Origin: Paenibacillus sp. JNUCC-31
GTDB taxonomy: Bacteria; Bacillota; Bacilli; Paenibacillales; Paenibacillaceae
Direction of reading: 5' to 3'
NCBI RefSeq assembly: GCF_014844075.1
Contig: NZ_CP062165.1
Coordinates: 4,216,001-4,280,000, forward strand
Length of the DNA stretch: 64,000 nt
Shown: positions 26,463 to 36,281 of the stretch, in pieces
Position numbering within the stretch: position 1 is the stretch's first letter
How the letters are laid out: every line of letters starts with the position of its first letter
Notes under the pieces: generated by a model
The model's database searches: none
The model's input: the letters and a program-made list of their open reading frames with translations, nothing else
What the model was told of the DNA's origin: nothing
Translations under genes and position numbers: made by a program

Positions 26463-27731
26463 ATGGTGACACCAATACAACCATTTTTATCGGGTAAAAG
26501 GTCTGCTCTCATTCTTCGCATTATGGTATTGCTGTGTGTATTTGCTACATATGCAGGCACATCTTACGCTTCTTCTGTGTCAGGCTTTGTTGTGTCTGCC
26601 TCCAAAGAAGAGAATCTCCAGGACAAAGTAGTCTATTTGAGTTTTGACGATGGGCCGGGGAAACATACCCATGAAGTATTGGATATTTTGCGTACAGAGC
26701 AGGTTCAGGCTACATTTTTCGTGTTGGGTGAGCAGGCAGAACGTTATCCGGAGATGATCCGTTCAGTTGTAGAGGACGGGCATGCTCTGGGCAATCATAC
26801 ATTTAATCATCAGTATGAACAGTTATACAGTGATTTCAAAGTGTTCTGGAAGCAGATCAAACAGACAGAGGACGTGGTGGAACGCATTGCTGGTTTTCGT
26901 CCGAATCTGGTCCGGGCTCCGGGGGGGACCTACGGGCATTTTGACCAGAGCTATTTTGATCTGTTGAAATTGGGCGGGTATACCGTTATGGATTGGAACG
27001 TAGACAGTGGCGACTCCAGACGCAAAGGCGTTCCAGCCAAAGAAATTCTAACGAACGCAACGAAGGTGCCTGCCGGGGCACGTTCTGTTATTGTACTGAT
27101 GCACGATGGGGGCGCTCATGCCGAGACGGTAAAAGCACTGCCAGGTATCATCAAGTATTACCGTGATCAAGGCTATCGATTTGACACGATGAAAGCCTCG
27201 GATCAGCCTGTTCAATTCCGCGTACATCCCGCTGAGAAATACAAGTTCCGCAAAGCTCCGGGAAAGTCGTGGATTGCTGAGCATGTGCAGGAGAACAGCA
27301 ACCTTTGGCTAGCAGGCAAGGAACTAAAGGTGGAAATGGGTCTGGCGGCCGCCACGTTGAAACCAGGGGAGTTTCGCGTGGAAGATCAGCGGATTATGGT
27401 GCCTTTGCGGACCTTTATGAAAAAGTTCGGAAGCAGCGCTCGCTGGGATGCAGAGACCAGAACCGCTAATGCGGTATGGAAAGATCGAATCATCCGTGCA
27501 GATAGTATCAGCGGAGACCTGATAACGAAGCGTGCAGGCCAGGTGGATGACATGAGGACAGTGGGGGCCGTACAAACCCAAGGGGGAACAATATGGGTTC
27601 CGCTGCGAGAGCTGATGGAGCACATGGGGGTTAACGTACAATCCCTGAAGGTGAACGAAAATGAATGGATTGTTAAAACCGGTATGCCTCTGGCAGCTGC
27701 AAACAGCATGTACATCCATAAAATGATCTGA
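26463..27731 (+). CDS. Secreted polysaccharide deacetylase with copper-amine-oxidase-like domain
   Basis: A 422-residue exported protein: signal peptide to about residue 40, then a NodB domain (about 55-250) with the metal/catalytic motif SFDDGPG (Asp62, Asp63) and the zinc-binding HTFNH, plus RAPGGTYG. From about residue 280 there is a copper-amine-oxidase N-terminal-like domain, recognisable by VPLRTFMKKFG and WVPLRELMEHMG, which in Paenibacillus often serves as a wall- or surface-associated module. The enzyme probably removes acetyl groups from peptidoglycan or chitin-type sugars. ATG at 26463 follows GGAGG; an upstream TTG lies inside that site. Confidence 0.9.
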   Translation: MVTPIQPFLSGKRSALILRIMVLLCVFATYAGTSYASSVSGFVVSASKEENLQDKVVYLSFDDGPGKHTHEVLDILRTEQVQATFFVLGEQAERYPEMIRSVVEDGHALGNHTFNHQYEQLYSDFKVFWKQIKQTEDVVERIAGFRPNLVRAPGGTYGHFDQSYFDLLKLGGYTVMDWNVDSGDSRRKGVPAKEILTNATKVPAGARSVIVLMHDGGAHAETVKALPGIIKYYRDQGYRFDTMKASDQPVQFRVHPAEKYKFRKAPGKSWIAEHVQENSNLWLAGKELKVEMGLAAATLKPGEFRVEDQRIMVPLRTFMKKFGSSARWDAETRTANAVWKDRIIRADSISGDLITKRAGQVDDMRTVGAVQTQGGTIWVPLRELMEHMGVNVQSLKVNENEWIVKTGMPLAAANSMYIHKMI

Positions 27732-27837
27732 AGAAAGTCGTTCTTGCAGGACTATTCTCTCTACTTCCGGGCAACACTGAATCATAGATTACTATGGCTC
27801 AGGAATGCCGATGGATGGAAGGATGGAGATCAAGAAA

Positions 27838-28827
27838 ATGACTTATATCCGAATGGAACATGAGCATGCCGTTGAATTGCTGAATAGAGTTATGAAGCGA
27901 GTTGAAAGTGTGATCGTTGGTAAAAAACAAGAGATTCGTTATGTGCTGACTGCGATGCTCAGTGGAGGTCATGTGCTTCTGGAAGATGTACCGGGTACAG
28001 GCAAAACGATGCTGGTTCGCGCCGTCGCTTCCGCGCTGGATTGCTCCCTGGGGCGTATTCAGTTCACGTCGGACGTGATGCCGGCAGATGTGACAGGCAC
28101 ATCGATGTATCATCCGCATACTGGCGAATTCAAGTTTCGACCTGGACCTGTTATGTCCAACATCGTTCTGGCTGATGAAATCAACCGTGCTTCTCCCCGG
28201 ACCCAGTCGGCACTTCTGGAAGCGATGGAGGAACGACGCATTACGGTGGATGGCACCACCTATGCTTTGCCGCGCCCGTTCTTTTTGCTGGCAACGCAAA
28301 ATCCGTTGCAATTTGAGGGTACCTACCGTCTGCCTGAAGCGCAGCTGGATCGATTTATCATGAAAATCGGGCTGGGGTATCCTGAACCGGAGCAGGAAGT
28401 GGAACTGTTAACCCGGATGTACAGCAGAGAATTATTGGATGAGCTTCGTCCGGTCATGCTTTCGGAAGAGATCGCAGCCATGCAGCGTGAAGTGAAACAA
28501 GTACATGTCGACCCTGTCGTCAAGCAGTATCTGGTTGCTGTTGCCGTGGCCTCCAGAAGTCATCCGGCAGTCAGGCTGGGAATCAGCCCCCGTGGAACGT
28601 TGGCCTGGATGGTTGCAGCCCAATCGTTCGCATACCTCCAGGGACGAAGTTACGTTATTCCCGATGACGTCAAAGAGATGGCGATACCTGTCCTTTCCCA
28701 TCGTATTCAATTGAAAGCCCAGAACAGAGGGGAGGCATGGGGCCAGGCGCAAGTCATTCAGGAAGCTCTCTCAACGGTCCCTGTACCTGTACAGATGGCG
28801 TCCCAGGGAAGGGGACGGCGTCAATGA
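27838..28827 (+). CDS. MoxR family AAA+ ATPase
   Basis: A 329-residue AAA+ ATPase: Walker A LLEDVPGTGKT, Walker B IVLADEINRA, sensor ATQNP and the C-terminal lid. MoxR proteins act as chaperone-like ATPases together with DUF58 proteins, exactly the next gene here. Start choice is uncertain: ATG at 27838 follows a GGAG by about nine bases, while in-frame ATGs at 27805 and 27823 lack good spacing. Its stop overlaps the DUF58 start (ATGA). The operon continues with a transglutaminase. Confidence 0.9.
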   Translation: MTYIRMEHEHAVELLNRVMKRVESVIVGKKQEIRYVLTAMLSGGHVLLEDVPGTGKTMLVRAVASALDCSLGRIQFTSDVMPADVTGTSMYHPHTGEFKFRPGPVMSNIVLADEINRASPRTQSALLEAMEERRITVDGTTYALPRPFFLLATQNPLQFEGTYRLPEAQLDRFIMKIGLGYPEPEQEVELLTRMYSRELLDELRPVMLSEEIAAMQREVKQVHVDPVVKQYLVAVAVASRSHPAVRLGISPRGTLAWMVAAQSFAYLQGRSYVIPDDVKEMAIPVLSHRIQLKAQNRGEAWGQAQVIQEALSTVPVPVQMASQGRGRRQ

Positions 28828-30200
28828 CTGCGTTGGGTCAACGGATGCTGGGTGCTGTCCTTGTGGCAGCTTTTGCTTCCTTGTATGTATGGCATGGCGG
28901 TAAAGCCGCCCTGTTTCTGTCCATTCTGGCAGCCTTGATGCTTGCAAGCGGGATGCTTATCCACTTCTTCGGCCCGCACAATATTATTATTCGGCGGCAG
29001 ATGCAAGCGAACCGGATTGCAGCAGGTGAAAAGGCGCGGGTGCAGGTGGAAGTGGAATTCGATTGCAGGATGCCGTTGTTATGGATCATTTTGTATGAGA
29101 ATACTCCTGCCGGGATACACCGCAAATTAATCTTCCCTGGAGCCCGGCGTCAATTTACGTATCAATATGAACTATCGGGTCTGCGCAGAGGTGTGTACAG
29201 ATGGGAGACAGGCAAGCTGTACTGGGGTGATGTTTTCGGTTGGAATACCGTTTCCGCAGAGATAACGGTTCATACTCCTCTGATTGTTGTCCCCCAAGCG
29301 GCGGGATGGAGCGAGAGTGATTCCGGTGAATACTCGGCTCTGGGCGAAGATTCGTTGTCAGAGCGAAGAAGCAGTCAGGGAAACCGCAGTCCGGATTATC
29401 GTGAATATCAGCAAGGAGACCCGCTCGGGCGTATTCATTGGAAGAGCACAGCCAAAACAGGCCGACTCCAAACCTTTTTGCCTGAAACCTCGGATTCAAC
29501 CTCGCTGGGTATAATGGTGTATGAAGGTGCATCGGGATATGAAATGAGACAGTCGGGAAAGGGGGATACCCCTGCATTTGAACATGCGGTTCGTGCAGCT
29601 GCCGGCTGGGTTTATACTGCAGAACGAGACAATATTGCTTATCAACTGTGGATGGAAGGCAGGAGTAGTACCTCTGATCAACAAGAGAAGTGGCAAGAAA
29701 ACTTCTTGCATTTGACGGAGGATACTCATGCACTGGACAAACTGGCTCAGGCACAAATTTCCAAGGTTCAGCCTGTCTCTCCATCGCTTCGCACAGATAT
29801 GTTGGATAGGATGGCTCCTGGGTCGCGAATTGTAGTTCTCACAGGGAAAATGGATGAATCTCTGGTGGACTGGGTAACTTGTGCAACCGGGTTGGGTTAT
29901 CGGGTAGAGATACAGCTAACCGGGCTCGCGGCTGGAGAAGAATCACCGCACACACGTTTGAAGCCTTTAGGAAGCACTGTGGAAGAGAATCGGTTACATC
30001 ATGTGGACGATCCGGTTGCTAACGTAGTCTCAAAGTCGGCGCAGTTTTCATCATCAGGCCCGTCCTTTCACAGTTCTGACTATGGTTTTAACCGGGAGAA
30101 CCTGGAACAACTCCATCACAGAGGCGTGCAGATCCAGTGGATCACAGACGGCTCTCTACCTTCCATGGGAAAGGCGGAGGTAACCGATGTGGGAGCCTAA
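28824..30200 (+). CDS. DUF58 domain protein
   Basis: A 458-residue protein with two N-terminal membrane helices (AVLVAAFASLYVW and LFLSILAALMLASGMLIHF), a beta-rich part and the DUF58 motif RDYREYQQGDPLGRIHWK-like near residues 200-220 (seen as PDYREYQQGDPLGRIHWKS), followed by a von Willebrand A-like region. DUF58 proteins work with MoxR ATPases and a transglutaminase in a conserved three-gene unit of unclear role, possibly in envelope maintenance. ATG at 28824 overlaps the MoxR stop by four bases. Confidence 0.88.
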   Translation: MTALGQRMLGAVLVAAFASLYVWHGGKAALFLSILAALMLASGMLIHFFGPHNIIIRRQMQANRIAAGEKARVQVEVEFDCRMPLLWIILYENTPAGIHRKLIFPGARRQFTYQYELSGLRRGVYRWETGKLYWGDVFGWNTVSAEITVHTPLIVVPQAAGWSESDSGEYSALGEDSLSERRSSQGNRSPDYREYQQGDPLGRIHWKSTAKTGRLQTFLPETSDSTSLGIMVYEGASGYEMRQSGKGDTPAFEHAVRAAAGWVYTAERDNIAYQLWMEGRSSTSDQQEKWQENFLHLTEDTHALDKLAQAQISKVQPVSPSLRTDMLDRMAPGSRIVVLTGKMDESLVDWVTCATGLGYRVEIQLTGLAAGEESPHTRLKPLGSTVEENRLHHVDDPVANVVSKSAQFSSSGPSFHSSDYGFNRENLEQLHHRGVQIQWITDGSLPSMGKAEVTDVGA

Positions 30201-32550
30201 TGGAAAATATCAAGCGAATTCCACTGTGGCAGGCAGAGAACACATCATCGGTTCGAGATTGGAATCTGTTCATTCCCCATATATAGCTGAGCCCAAGACA
30301 GCTGGCGCAGATATGAAGAATATTGGACAAGGCTCGGAACCTGTCCTGTATAAATTTTTCATTTCTGTCATTTTGCTTATCTTGTCCCTGGAGTGGATTT
30401 ATCCTGTTACGTCATCAGGCCAGCAGGGCAGTGAACGGTTCTTGTCCGTGATGGCTGGGTTGACAGGAGCTCTCCTGCTGGCAGGGTTGCTTCGAACGGG
30501 CTGGATCGCGGGGATTCTGATCAGGCTCTTCATTGCTCTGGCAGCCTTAGGCTGGATGTATGGAGGAAGTGATCCTGCGGGATGGGCGGTTACATACCCT
30601 TCAACACTTGCAGCGGATATGGGCAGTTTTATCCATACCTGGCGTTTTCACTCGATCAGTGTAGAAACCAGAGGTTTGCTTATGATGTGCGGTTGGAGCA
30701 TGTTGATTACTTCCGTGCAATCGCTTGTACTGCTGCGGCGAAGTGTGATGTTGTTTGGCAGTGCAACATTGGTGTACTTGCTGTTGCTCGAATCCTTTGC
30801 CGGACTGGATGTATATGCCTCGGTGGTGCGCTCTGTGTTATGGATCTTACTCATTCAGGCCATGCTGCAGCTGCTCCGCCTCAATGGTGGAGTGACAACC
30901 CCGATCTACAGACGCAGTCCCTATGTGCTCTGGTCTGCGGTAACTCTTGCGGTGTCGGCATTCATGGTCCTTTTCTCGGCGATCCCTGGTCAACTGGCTT
31001 CCATTCCTCCACCGGAACGTATATCCCTTGAGCAGATGGGTATGCGGCTGGCCCGCTGGGCAGGCTATACACAGGACGCAAGCATTCCTGCCGCAACTGC
31101 CGTTACTGGGTATAGTACAGCGGATGCACCAATGGGAGCCCCATTGGTACAGGGAGACAGCATCTTTTTTGAGGCGAAAAGCCCAGAAGCTACGTATTGG
31201 CGGGGAGAGACACGTTCATATTATAATGGAAGTACCTGGAGTGATCCGGCTCAGCGCTTTGAGACGGCGAGTCCATCCGGATTGGTGCGTACCGATGGTT
31301 GGGAAAACCCGACCTATTGGCAACGTATTCGTCAAACCGTGACAATGAAGCGGGAATGGAGAGGACCGAATCCCCTCTTTACAGGTGGAATGCCGCTCAA
31401 TCTATCATTACTGGATAAGAACAACGATAATCAGAAGAACAAACGTTTACTGTTGTCGAATGAAGATTCTGCAACGTTATGGCTCGCGGGTAGCTCTGAC
31501 AATCGACCGGTCAAAAGTTATACGGCTGACGTCATGATTCCCGTGGCAACGGCCGAACAGCTCCGTCTTCTGGGGAAGTCGTCCAGAATGAAAGATCCGG
31601 CTGCTATTCGCAGAACGTATCTTCAACTTCCGACTACGCTCCCTGGGCGGGTGCAGGTTCTTGCGAAGGAAATCATTCAGGGAAGTGAATCCCGTTATGA
31701 TGCTGTGCAGGCCGTAAAAACGTACCTTGCTGATCACGCGGAATATACGCTGGATACCCGTATGCCGCCGCGAGGAACTGATTTTGTGGACGATTTTCTG
31801 TTCGTCACACGGCAGGGATACTGCAATCATTTCTCAACAGCGATGATTGTGCTGCTGCGTGCAGAGGGGATTCCGGCACGCTGGGTTAAGGGGTTTGGCC
31901 CCGGAGAAGTAGATCCGACCGTCTCCGGGCGATACATCGTGACCCAGGGAGATGCACACTCCTGGGTGGAAGTGTATTTCCCCGGCGCGGGCTGGATGCC
32001 ATTCGAGGCTACGCCTGGCTTCACTATGACGCAGGGTGAAGGCCAAGATGCTGCTGCGCTCAGCGGGCAGCATCCCGTTGCCGTTACCCCGCCGCTGACG
32101 GACGGCGGGGCGGCTCACGCGGGCGCATGGCTGCTCGCCCGCGCACGGGCTCTTGCCGCGCACCCATGGCTCGCGGCAGCCCTTGCAGCGGCGGCACTGC
32201 TATGCGCCGCCGTGGCCCTGCGCATGCGGCGGCTTCGCCCCGCGCTGCGGCTCAGGCTGCTGCTGGCGTGGCCGCGCAGCAGCTTTCCGGACCGCGAGCG
32301 GCTGCTCAGCGCCGCCGCTCCGGTCTGGGCCGCGCTCGCGCGCCGCTACGGCCCGCGGCCGCCGGGGATGACGCTGCGTGAATATGCAGCGTCCCCCGCT
32401 GTGGCCGCAGGCACGGACGGCGCGGACATCGCGCGGTTTGCAGCCGACTGGGAACGGCTGCTGTACGGGCCGGACCGTCCGCTGCGCGCGGACAGTCTGG
32501 ACTTCCTGCGCCGGGCGCTTCACTTGGCCCGGCGAATGCAGGCGCTGTAA
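30187..32550 (+). CDS. Membrane transglutaminase-like protein (TgpA/YebA type)
   Basis: A 787-residue protein. A cytosolic N-terminus of about 50 residues is followed by several membrane segments up to about residue 275, an external region, and the transglutaminase core with Cys546 (RQGYCNHFSTAM) and His591 (GDAHSWVEVYFPG); the third position is Glu607 (PFEATPG) where many families have Asp. A last membrane helix and an Ala/Arg-rich cytosolic tail follow. ATG at 30187 overlaps the DUF58 gene by 14 bases and has GGAGG upstream. The last 450 bases are far richer in GC than the rest of the gene. Confidence 0.88.
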   Translation: MWEPNGKYQANSTVAGREHIIGSRLESVHSPYIAEPKTAGADMKNIGQGSEPVLYKFFISVILLILSLEWIYPVTSSGQQGSERFLSVMAGLTGALLLAGLLRTGWIAGILIRLFIALAALGWMYGGSDPAGWAVTYPSTLAADMGSFIHTWRFHSISVETRGLLMMCGWSMLITSVQSLVLLRRSVMLFGSATLVYLLLLESFAGLDVYASVVRSVLWILLIQAMLQLLRLNGGVTTPIYRRSPYVLWSAVTLAVSAFMVLFSAIPGQLASIPPPERISLEQMGMRLARWAGYTQDASIPAATAVTGYSTADAPMGAPLVQGDSIFFEAKSPEATYWRGETRSYYNGSTWSDPAQRFETASPSGLVRTDGWENPTYWQRIRQTVTMKREWRGPNPLFTGGMPLNLSLLDKNNDNQKNKRLLLSNEDSATLWLAGSSDNRPVKSYTADVMIPVATAEQLRLLGKSSRMKDPAAIRRTYLQLPTTLPGRVQVLAKEIIQGSESRYDAVQAVKTYLADHAEYTLDTRMPPRGTDFVDDFLFVTRQGYCNHFSTAMIVLLRAEGIPARWVKGFGPGEVDPTVSGRYIVTQGDAHSWVEVYFPGAGWMPFEATPGFTMTQGEGQDAAALSGQHPVAVTPPLTDGGAAHAGAWLLARARALAAHPWLAAALAAAALLCAAVALRMRRLRPALRLRLLLAWPRSSFPDRERLLSAAAPVWAALARRYGPRPPGMTLREYAASPAVAAGTDGADIARFAADWERLLYGPDRPLRADSLDFLRRALHLARRMQAL

Positions 32551-32577
32551 CACGAAGTACAGCGCAGCGCTTAACAG

Positions 32578-32617
32578 AGACGCCTCTCTCGCTCCGTCAA
32601 GCGAACGAGGCGTCTTT
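32578..32617 (+). terminator. Terminator of the MoxR-DUF58-transglutaminase operon
   Basis: 9-bp stem (AGACGCCTC at 32578-32586, GAGGCGTCT at 32607-32615) followed by a short T-run. Confidence 0.75.
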
Positions 32618-32688
32618 CCACGAGCATATACTATGAGCATCATGCGGAAGCACTTTTTTATGAAAATGCGCGTCAATCCTTTTCTTAT

Positions 32689-32704
32689 ATTTCCGATCGG
32701 AAAT
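32689..32704. promoter_or_regulatory. 16-bp perfect palindrome upstream of guaA
   Basis: ATTTCCGATCGGAAAT is fully self-complementary and lies about 100 bases upstream of the guaA promoter, in a gene-free stretch. It could be an operator; nothing else supports this. Confidence 0.35.
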
Positions 32705-32801
32705 GAATAGAATCAAAGCGGGAAATTCGACCCAATACCGTATTCTCAGGCATGGGATATGCCATGTTTTGAGATGTCGAAAAAAGGAGTTTCGCCTTTC
32801 C

Positions 32802-32831
32802 TTGACGGTATGTTTTGTCGTTGCGTATAAT
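32802..32831 (+). promoter_or_regulatory. guaA promoter
   Basis: TTGACG (32802-32807) and TATAAT (32826-32831) with an 18-base spacer, 30 bases before the guaA start codon. The leader is too short for a riboswitch, and no purine aptamer is present. Confidence 0.75.
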
Positions 32832-32860
32832 TAGTTTCATTAATTGAGGGAGGCACGGTA

Positions 32861-34399
32861 ATGAATAAGCAAAATGAAATAGTGGTTGTCCTTGACTTTG
32901 GGGGCCAATACAACCAGTTAATCGCCAGAAGAATCCGGGATCTCGGCGTATACAGCGAGCTTTTGCCGTATAACACACCGGCAGAGAAAATTGCGGAATT
33001 ATCACCGAAGGGGATCGTTTTCTCAGGAGGCCCATCCAGTGTTTACGCCGAGAATGCTCCGCACGTGGACCCGGCTATATATAATCTGGGACTTCCTATC
33101 TTCGGAATCTGCTACGGTATGCAGCTTATGGCGCAGCAGCTCGAAGGTAAGGTAGAACGTGCTGAGAAGCGTGAGTACGGTAAGGCTGATATCGCGTTTG
33201 CTCCAGGTGCTGCTCTTGCACAAGGTATCGAAGGTGATCATACGGTATGGATGAGTCATGGTGACCACGTGGTTACTCTTCCTCCGGGTTTCAAACTGGA
33301 TGCAGGCACGGAAAGTGCGCCAATCGCAGCGATGAGCAACGATGAGCGCAAATTGTATGCTGTTCAGTTCCATCCGGAAGTGCGCCACTCCGTTCGTGGT
33401 AACGATATGATTCGGAATTTCCTGTACGAAATTTGTGGTTGCGAAGGCAACTGGAGCATGGAGACGTTCATCGAAGATACGATCAAGGATATTCGTGAAA
33501 AAGTGGGCGACGGTAAAGTATTGTGCGCACTGAGCGGCGGTGTGGATTCTTCCGTTGTAGCTGCATTGCTACACAAAGCCATCGGCGACCAACTGACATG
33601 TATGTTTATCGACCATGGTCTGCTGCGCAAAGGCGAAGCGGAGAGCGTAATGGAGACGTTCGTCGGCAAATTCGACATGAAAGTAGTCAAAATCGATGCA
33701 CAGGAGCGTTTCCTGTCCAAATTGGCAGGCGTGGATGATCCGGAGCAAAAACGTAAAATTATCGGAAACGAGTTTATTTACGTATTTGACGAAGAGTCCA
33801 AGCAGTTTGATGATTTTGAATTCCTGGCACAAGGTACACTGTACACAGATATCGTGGAAAGTGGCACAGCGACAGCTCAAACCATCAAATCCCACCACAA
33901 TGTGGGCGGATTGCCTGAGGACATGAACTTCAAGCTGATCGAACCACTGAGTGCCTTGTTCAAGGACGAGGTGCGTAAAGTCGGCGAAGAGTGCGGTCTG
34001 CCAGAAGCAATCGTATGGCGTCAACCATTCCCTGGTCCGGGTCTGGCGATCCGTGTACTTGGCGAAGTAACAGAGGACAAGCTCAAAATCGTTCGTGATT
34101 CGGATTACATCCTGCGCGAAGAAATTATCAAAGCCGGTCTTGACCGCGAAATCTGGCAATACTTTACGGCTCTGCCGAACATGAAGAGTGTTGGTGTTAT
34201 GGGTGACGCGCGTACGTATTCCTACACGGTAGGTATTCGCGCCGTAACATCCATCGACGGTATGACTGCGGACTGGGCACGTATCCCTTGGGATGTGCTG
34301 GAGAAAATCTCCGTGCGGATCGTTAACGAAGTAGATAACGTAAACCGTATCGTGTATGACGTAACTTCCAAACCACCAGCAACAATTGAGTGGGAATAG
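32861..34399 (+). CDS. guaA: GMP synthase (glutamine-hydrolysing)
   Basis: A 512-residue enzyme that aminates XMP to GMP. The N-terminal class I glutaminase has Cys84 in [11 protein letters not shown] and the His-x-Glu pair in QFHPEV. The ATP pyrophosphatase domain has the P-loop [14 protein letters not shown], and the dimerisation domain ends with the canonical [12 protein letters not shown] at 32861 has GAGGGAGG upstream. It is a single-gene unit with its own promoter and a strong terminator, and belongs with the pbuG and pur genes of this window in purine supply. Confidence 0.98.
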   Translation: MNKQNEIVVVLDFGGQYNQLIARRIRDLGVYSELLPYNTPAEKIAELSPKGIVFSGGPSSVYAENAPHVDPAIYNLGLPIFGICYGMQLMAQQLEGKVERAEKREYGKADIAFAPGAALAQGIEGDHTVWMSHGDHVVTLPPGFKLDAGTESAPIAAMSNDERKLYAVQFHPEVRHSVRGNDMIRNFLYEICGCEGNWSMETFIEDTIKDIREKVGDGKVLCALSGGVDSSVVAALLHKAIGDQLTCMFIDHGLLRKGEAESVMETFVGKFDMKVVKIDAQERFLSKLAGVDDPEQKRKIIGNEFIYVFDEESKQFDDFEFLAQGTLYTDIVESGTATAQTIKSHHNVGGLPEDMNFKLIEPLSALFKDEVRKVGEECGLPEAIVWRQPFPGPGLAIRVLGEVTEDKLKIVRDSDYILREEIIKAGLDREIWQYFTALPNMKSVGVMGDARTYSYTVGIRAVTSIDGMTADWARIPWDVLEKISVRIVNEVDNVNRIVYDVTSKPPATIEWE

Positions 34400-34425
34400 A
34401 AGTTATCTATACAGATTTAATAACA

Positions 34426-34466
34426 AGAGATCGGAGTTCCCTCTAAGGAGCTTCGGTCTCTTTTTT
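34426..34466 (+). terminator. guaA terminator
   Basis: An imperfect hairpin (AGAGATCGGAGTTCC paired with AAGGAGCTTCGGTCTCT) ending in six T. Confidence 0.85.
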
Positions 34467-34581
34467 CTTTTCATTTGTTGTTGTACAAGATGTTATTTAT
34501 ACTTTTAATTAAGATAATCAATGGACTGTCTCTGTCTGATAGCTATTACGAGAGAATACTCTGCGAGGAGGAACTACAACA

Positions 34582-35622
34582 ATGAACGGAAGAATCGAAC
34601 TCAACCCGGGATGGACTCATGAAGAGGTTGCCGCACTTACAGCTCATCCTGAGCTAAAGATTGTTCAATACAGCGAGCACAACATCCCGGATGTAAACGT
34701 GATGCAGATATTGAATGAGGAGCTGTTTGCCAACAGACCCGATGTTACTTTTCGCATATATGGCTTTCATTCGCAATCTGGCGACCTGTCTGTTCTAAAA
34801 TATATGAAACATGTAGAAAAGCTAGTGATTGATTGCAACAGTAGCGTTCACGGGATTGAGGCCATAGGCGCATTGCCAGGGCTGAACGAGTTTGCTTTTG
34901 ACGTATTTGAAGCGGACTCCCTTGATGTACTAGCCCTTGTACCTACCACTTTACAACAGCTCCGCATCGGCAAAACCCAAACGAAGAAAACGGATATGTC
35001 TGTACTTAGCCGCTTCAACGAGCTTAAAACGCTGATTGTGAATGGGCATACGAGGAACATCGAAACGATTGGAACATTGCTATCACTCCGGTCCCTCTAT
35101 ATTTCGGGAATGCCATTAAAGGAATTGGGATACTTAAATGATTTAACAAATTTGCGTGAACTTCATCTCAGTTTTGGTGGAGCAGAGAATTTGGATAGCC
35201 TTGCAGGCATGGAATCCTTGGAATTGTTGAAGCTCCTAAGAGTGAAAGGTTTATCCGACCTATCTGTATTGCCTGAACTGAAGGGGGTGCGCTTATTAGC
35301 GATAGAGGACCAGCCGCAACTAACAAGCCTGCCGTCTCTTGAAAATCTGACTGAATTACAGCGTATTTACCTGAACAATGTAAACGTAGAAAATACCGCT
35401 TGGGCAGAGACCTCTGAAAGCCTGAAAGAGCTCGCTCTTCTGCAAATGAAATATATTACCGCTGAAGATATCGAATCCCTGATTCACCATAAATCCTTAG
35501 CAAGAATGATCGTTCATTTGAAAAGTGCCAAACAGCAAAAAGTGGCGAAGCAGGCGATAATGGCAGCAGGCATGTGGGATGAGAGCGGATGGTGGTATAA
35601 CGATGAATCTTTGAATATTTAA
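34582..35622 (+). CDS. Leucine-rich-repeat-like protein of unknown function
   Basis: A 346-residue soluble protein without signal peptide or membrane segments. From about residue 85 to 285 it shows regular LRR-like units (LKTLIVNG, LRSLYISGMPLKEL, LRELHLSF, LELLKLLRVKGLSDL, LQRIYLNNV), about 20-24 residues each, so a solenoid used for protein binding is likely. The C-terminus is rich in Trp (GMWDESGWWYNDES). I do not recognise a named family. ATG at 34582 follows GAGGAGG by ten bases. It is preceded by the guaA terminator and stands alone. Confidence 0.75.
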   Translation: MNGRIELNPGWTHEEVAALTAHPELKIVQYSEHNIPDVNVMQILNEELFANRPDVTFRIYGFHSQSGDLSVLKYMKHVEKLVIDCNSSVHGIEAIGALPGLNEFAFDVFEADSLDVLALVPTTLQQLRIGKTQTKKTDMSVLSRFNELKTLIVNGHTRNIETIGTLLSLRSLYISGMPLKELGYLNDLTNLRELHLSFGGAENLDSLAGMESLELLKLLRVKGLSDLSVLPELKGVRLLAIEDQPQLTSLPSLENLTELQRIYLNNVNVENTAWAETSESLKELALLQMKYITAEDIESLIHHKSLARMIVHLKSAKQQKVAKQAIMAAGMWDESGWWYNDESLNI

Positions 35623-35718
35623 TTCCTTTTTTAGGTTCGTTTCAGATTATTTTCATGTGGGGCTTGTACACTGAGTACAGAATATGGCTATACGGCAACT
35701 GAAAGGAGAATTGAATGT

Positions 35719-35976
35719 ATGCGTAAAACCGACAATATGAGCAAATGGAAGATGGGCATTGGAAGTGCGTTTCTGATGGTGATGCTGGCAGGATGCGGCT
35801 CGGGTATGCAGGACTTGGCTCTTGGTGCGGGGGAATCTTCATTTGTAAATTTAGAGGCAGCAGATTCGTCTTCCGATCAGGCCCAGAATCAGGAGTTTTC
35901 TGAGGGAGCGACCGATAATACAGTTCAGGAACAACTGCAGGTACAGGCCGATGATGTGCCTCAAACAGAGTTTTAG
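35719..35976 (+). CDS. Small putative lipoprotein
   Basis: An 85-residue protein with a basic start, a hydrophobic stretch and the lipobox LAGC (residues 23-26), so it is probably lipid-anchored outside the membrane. The mature part is about 60 residues, acidic and rich in Gln/Ser/Asp, with no recognisable domain. ATG at 35719 has GAAAGGAG about ten bases upstream. Function unknown. Confidence 0.65.
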   Translation: MRKTDNMSKWKMGIGSAFLMVMLAGCGSGMQDLALGAGESSFVNLEAADSSSDQAQNQEFSEGATDNTVQEQLQVQADDVPQTEF

Positions 35977-36106
35977 AATTATGGCATTGGACCTATCATG
36001 TAAAAAAGTGAACTCGTAACCGTAGTGGTTCGCTCCCTATACCTAATCTTTCTCATGTCCAAATACATTATCCTCATCACATAACCATCTTCTCGGTAAT
36101 CCATGG

Positions 36107-36155
36107 AGCTACCGCAATCAAAGTGTGTATGACACCTTTGACCGCGGTAGCTTTT
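36107..36155 (+). terminator. Strong hairpin terminator after the lipoprotein gene
   Basis: Outer stem AGCTACCGC (36107-36115)/GCGGTAGCT (36144-36152), continued inside by TCAAAG/CTTTGA and TGT/ACA around a five-base loop, ending in TTTT. The gap 35977-36655 also holds PurR boxes, a promoter and a riboswitch; it has no gene. Confidence 0.75.
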
Positions 36156-36281
36156 AATCTTTTAATATAGTGCAATTGATGGGAAACACCCTTTGCCAGG
36201 ATCGACATATAATCGAAAAATCCACCGGAAACCTCATTTTAATTTGGGTTGTAAACCGCTGAACTGGTTCATTTTGTTAAA

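Noticed and set aside
32616..32860. Purine riboswitch before guaA
   Set aside because: The promoter is only 30 bases from the start codon and the conserved aptamer loops are missing upstream.
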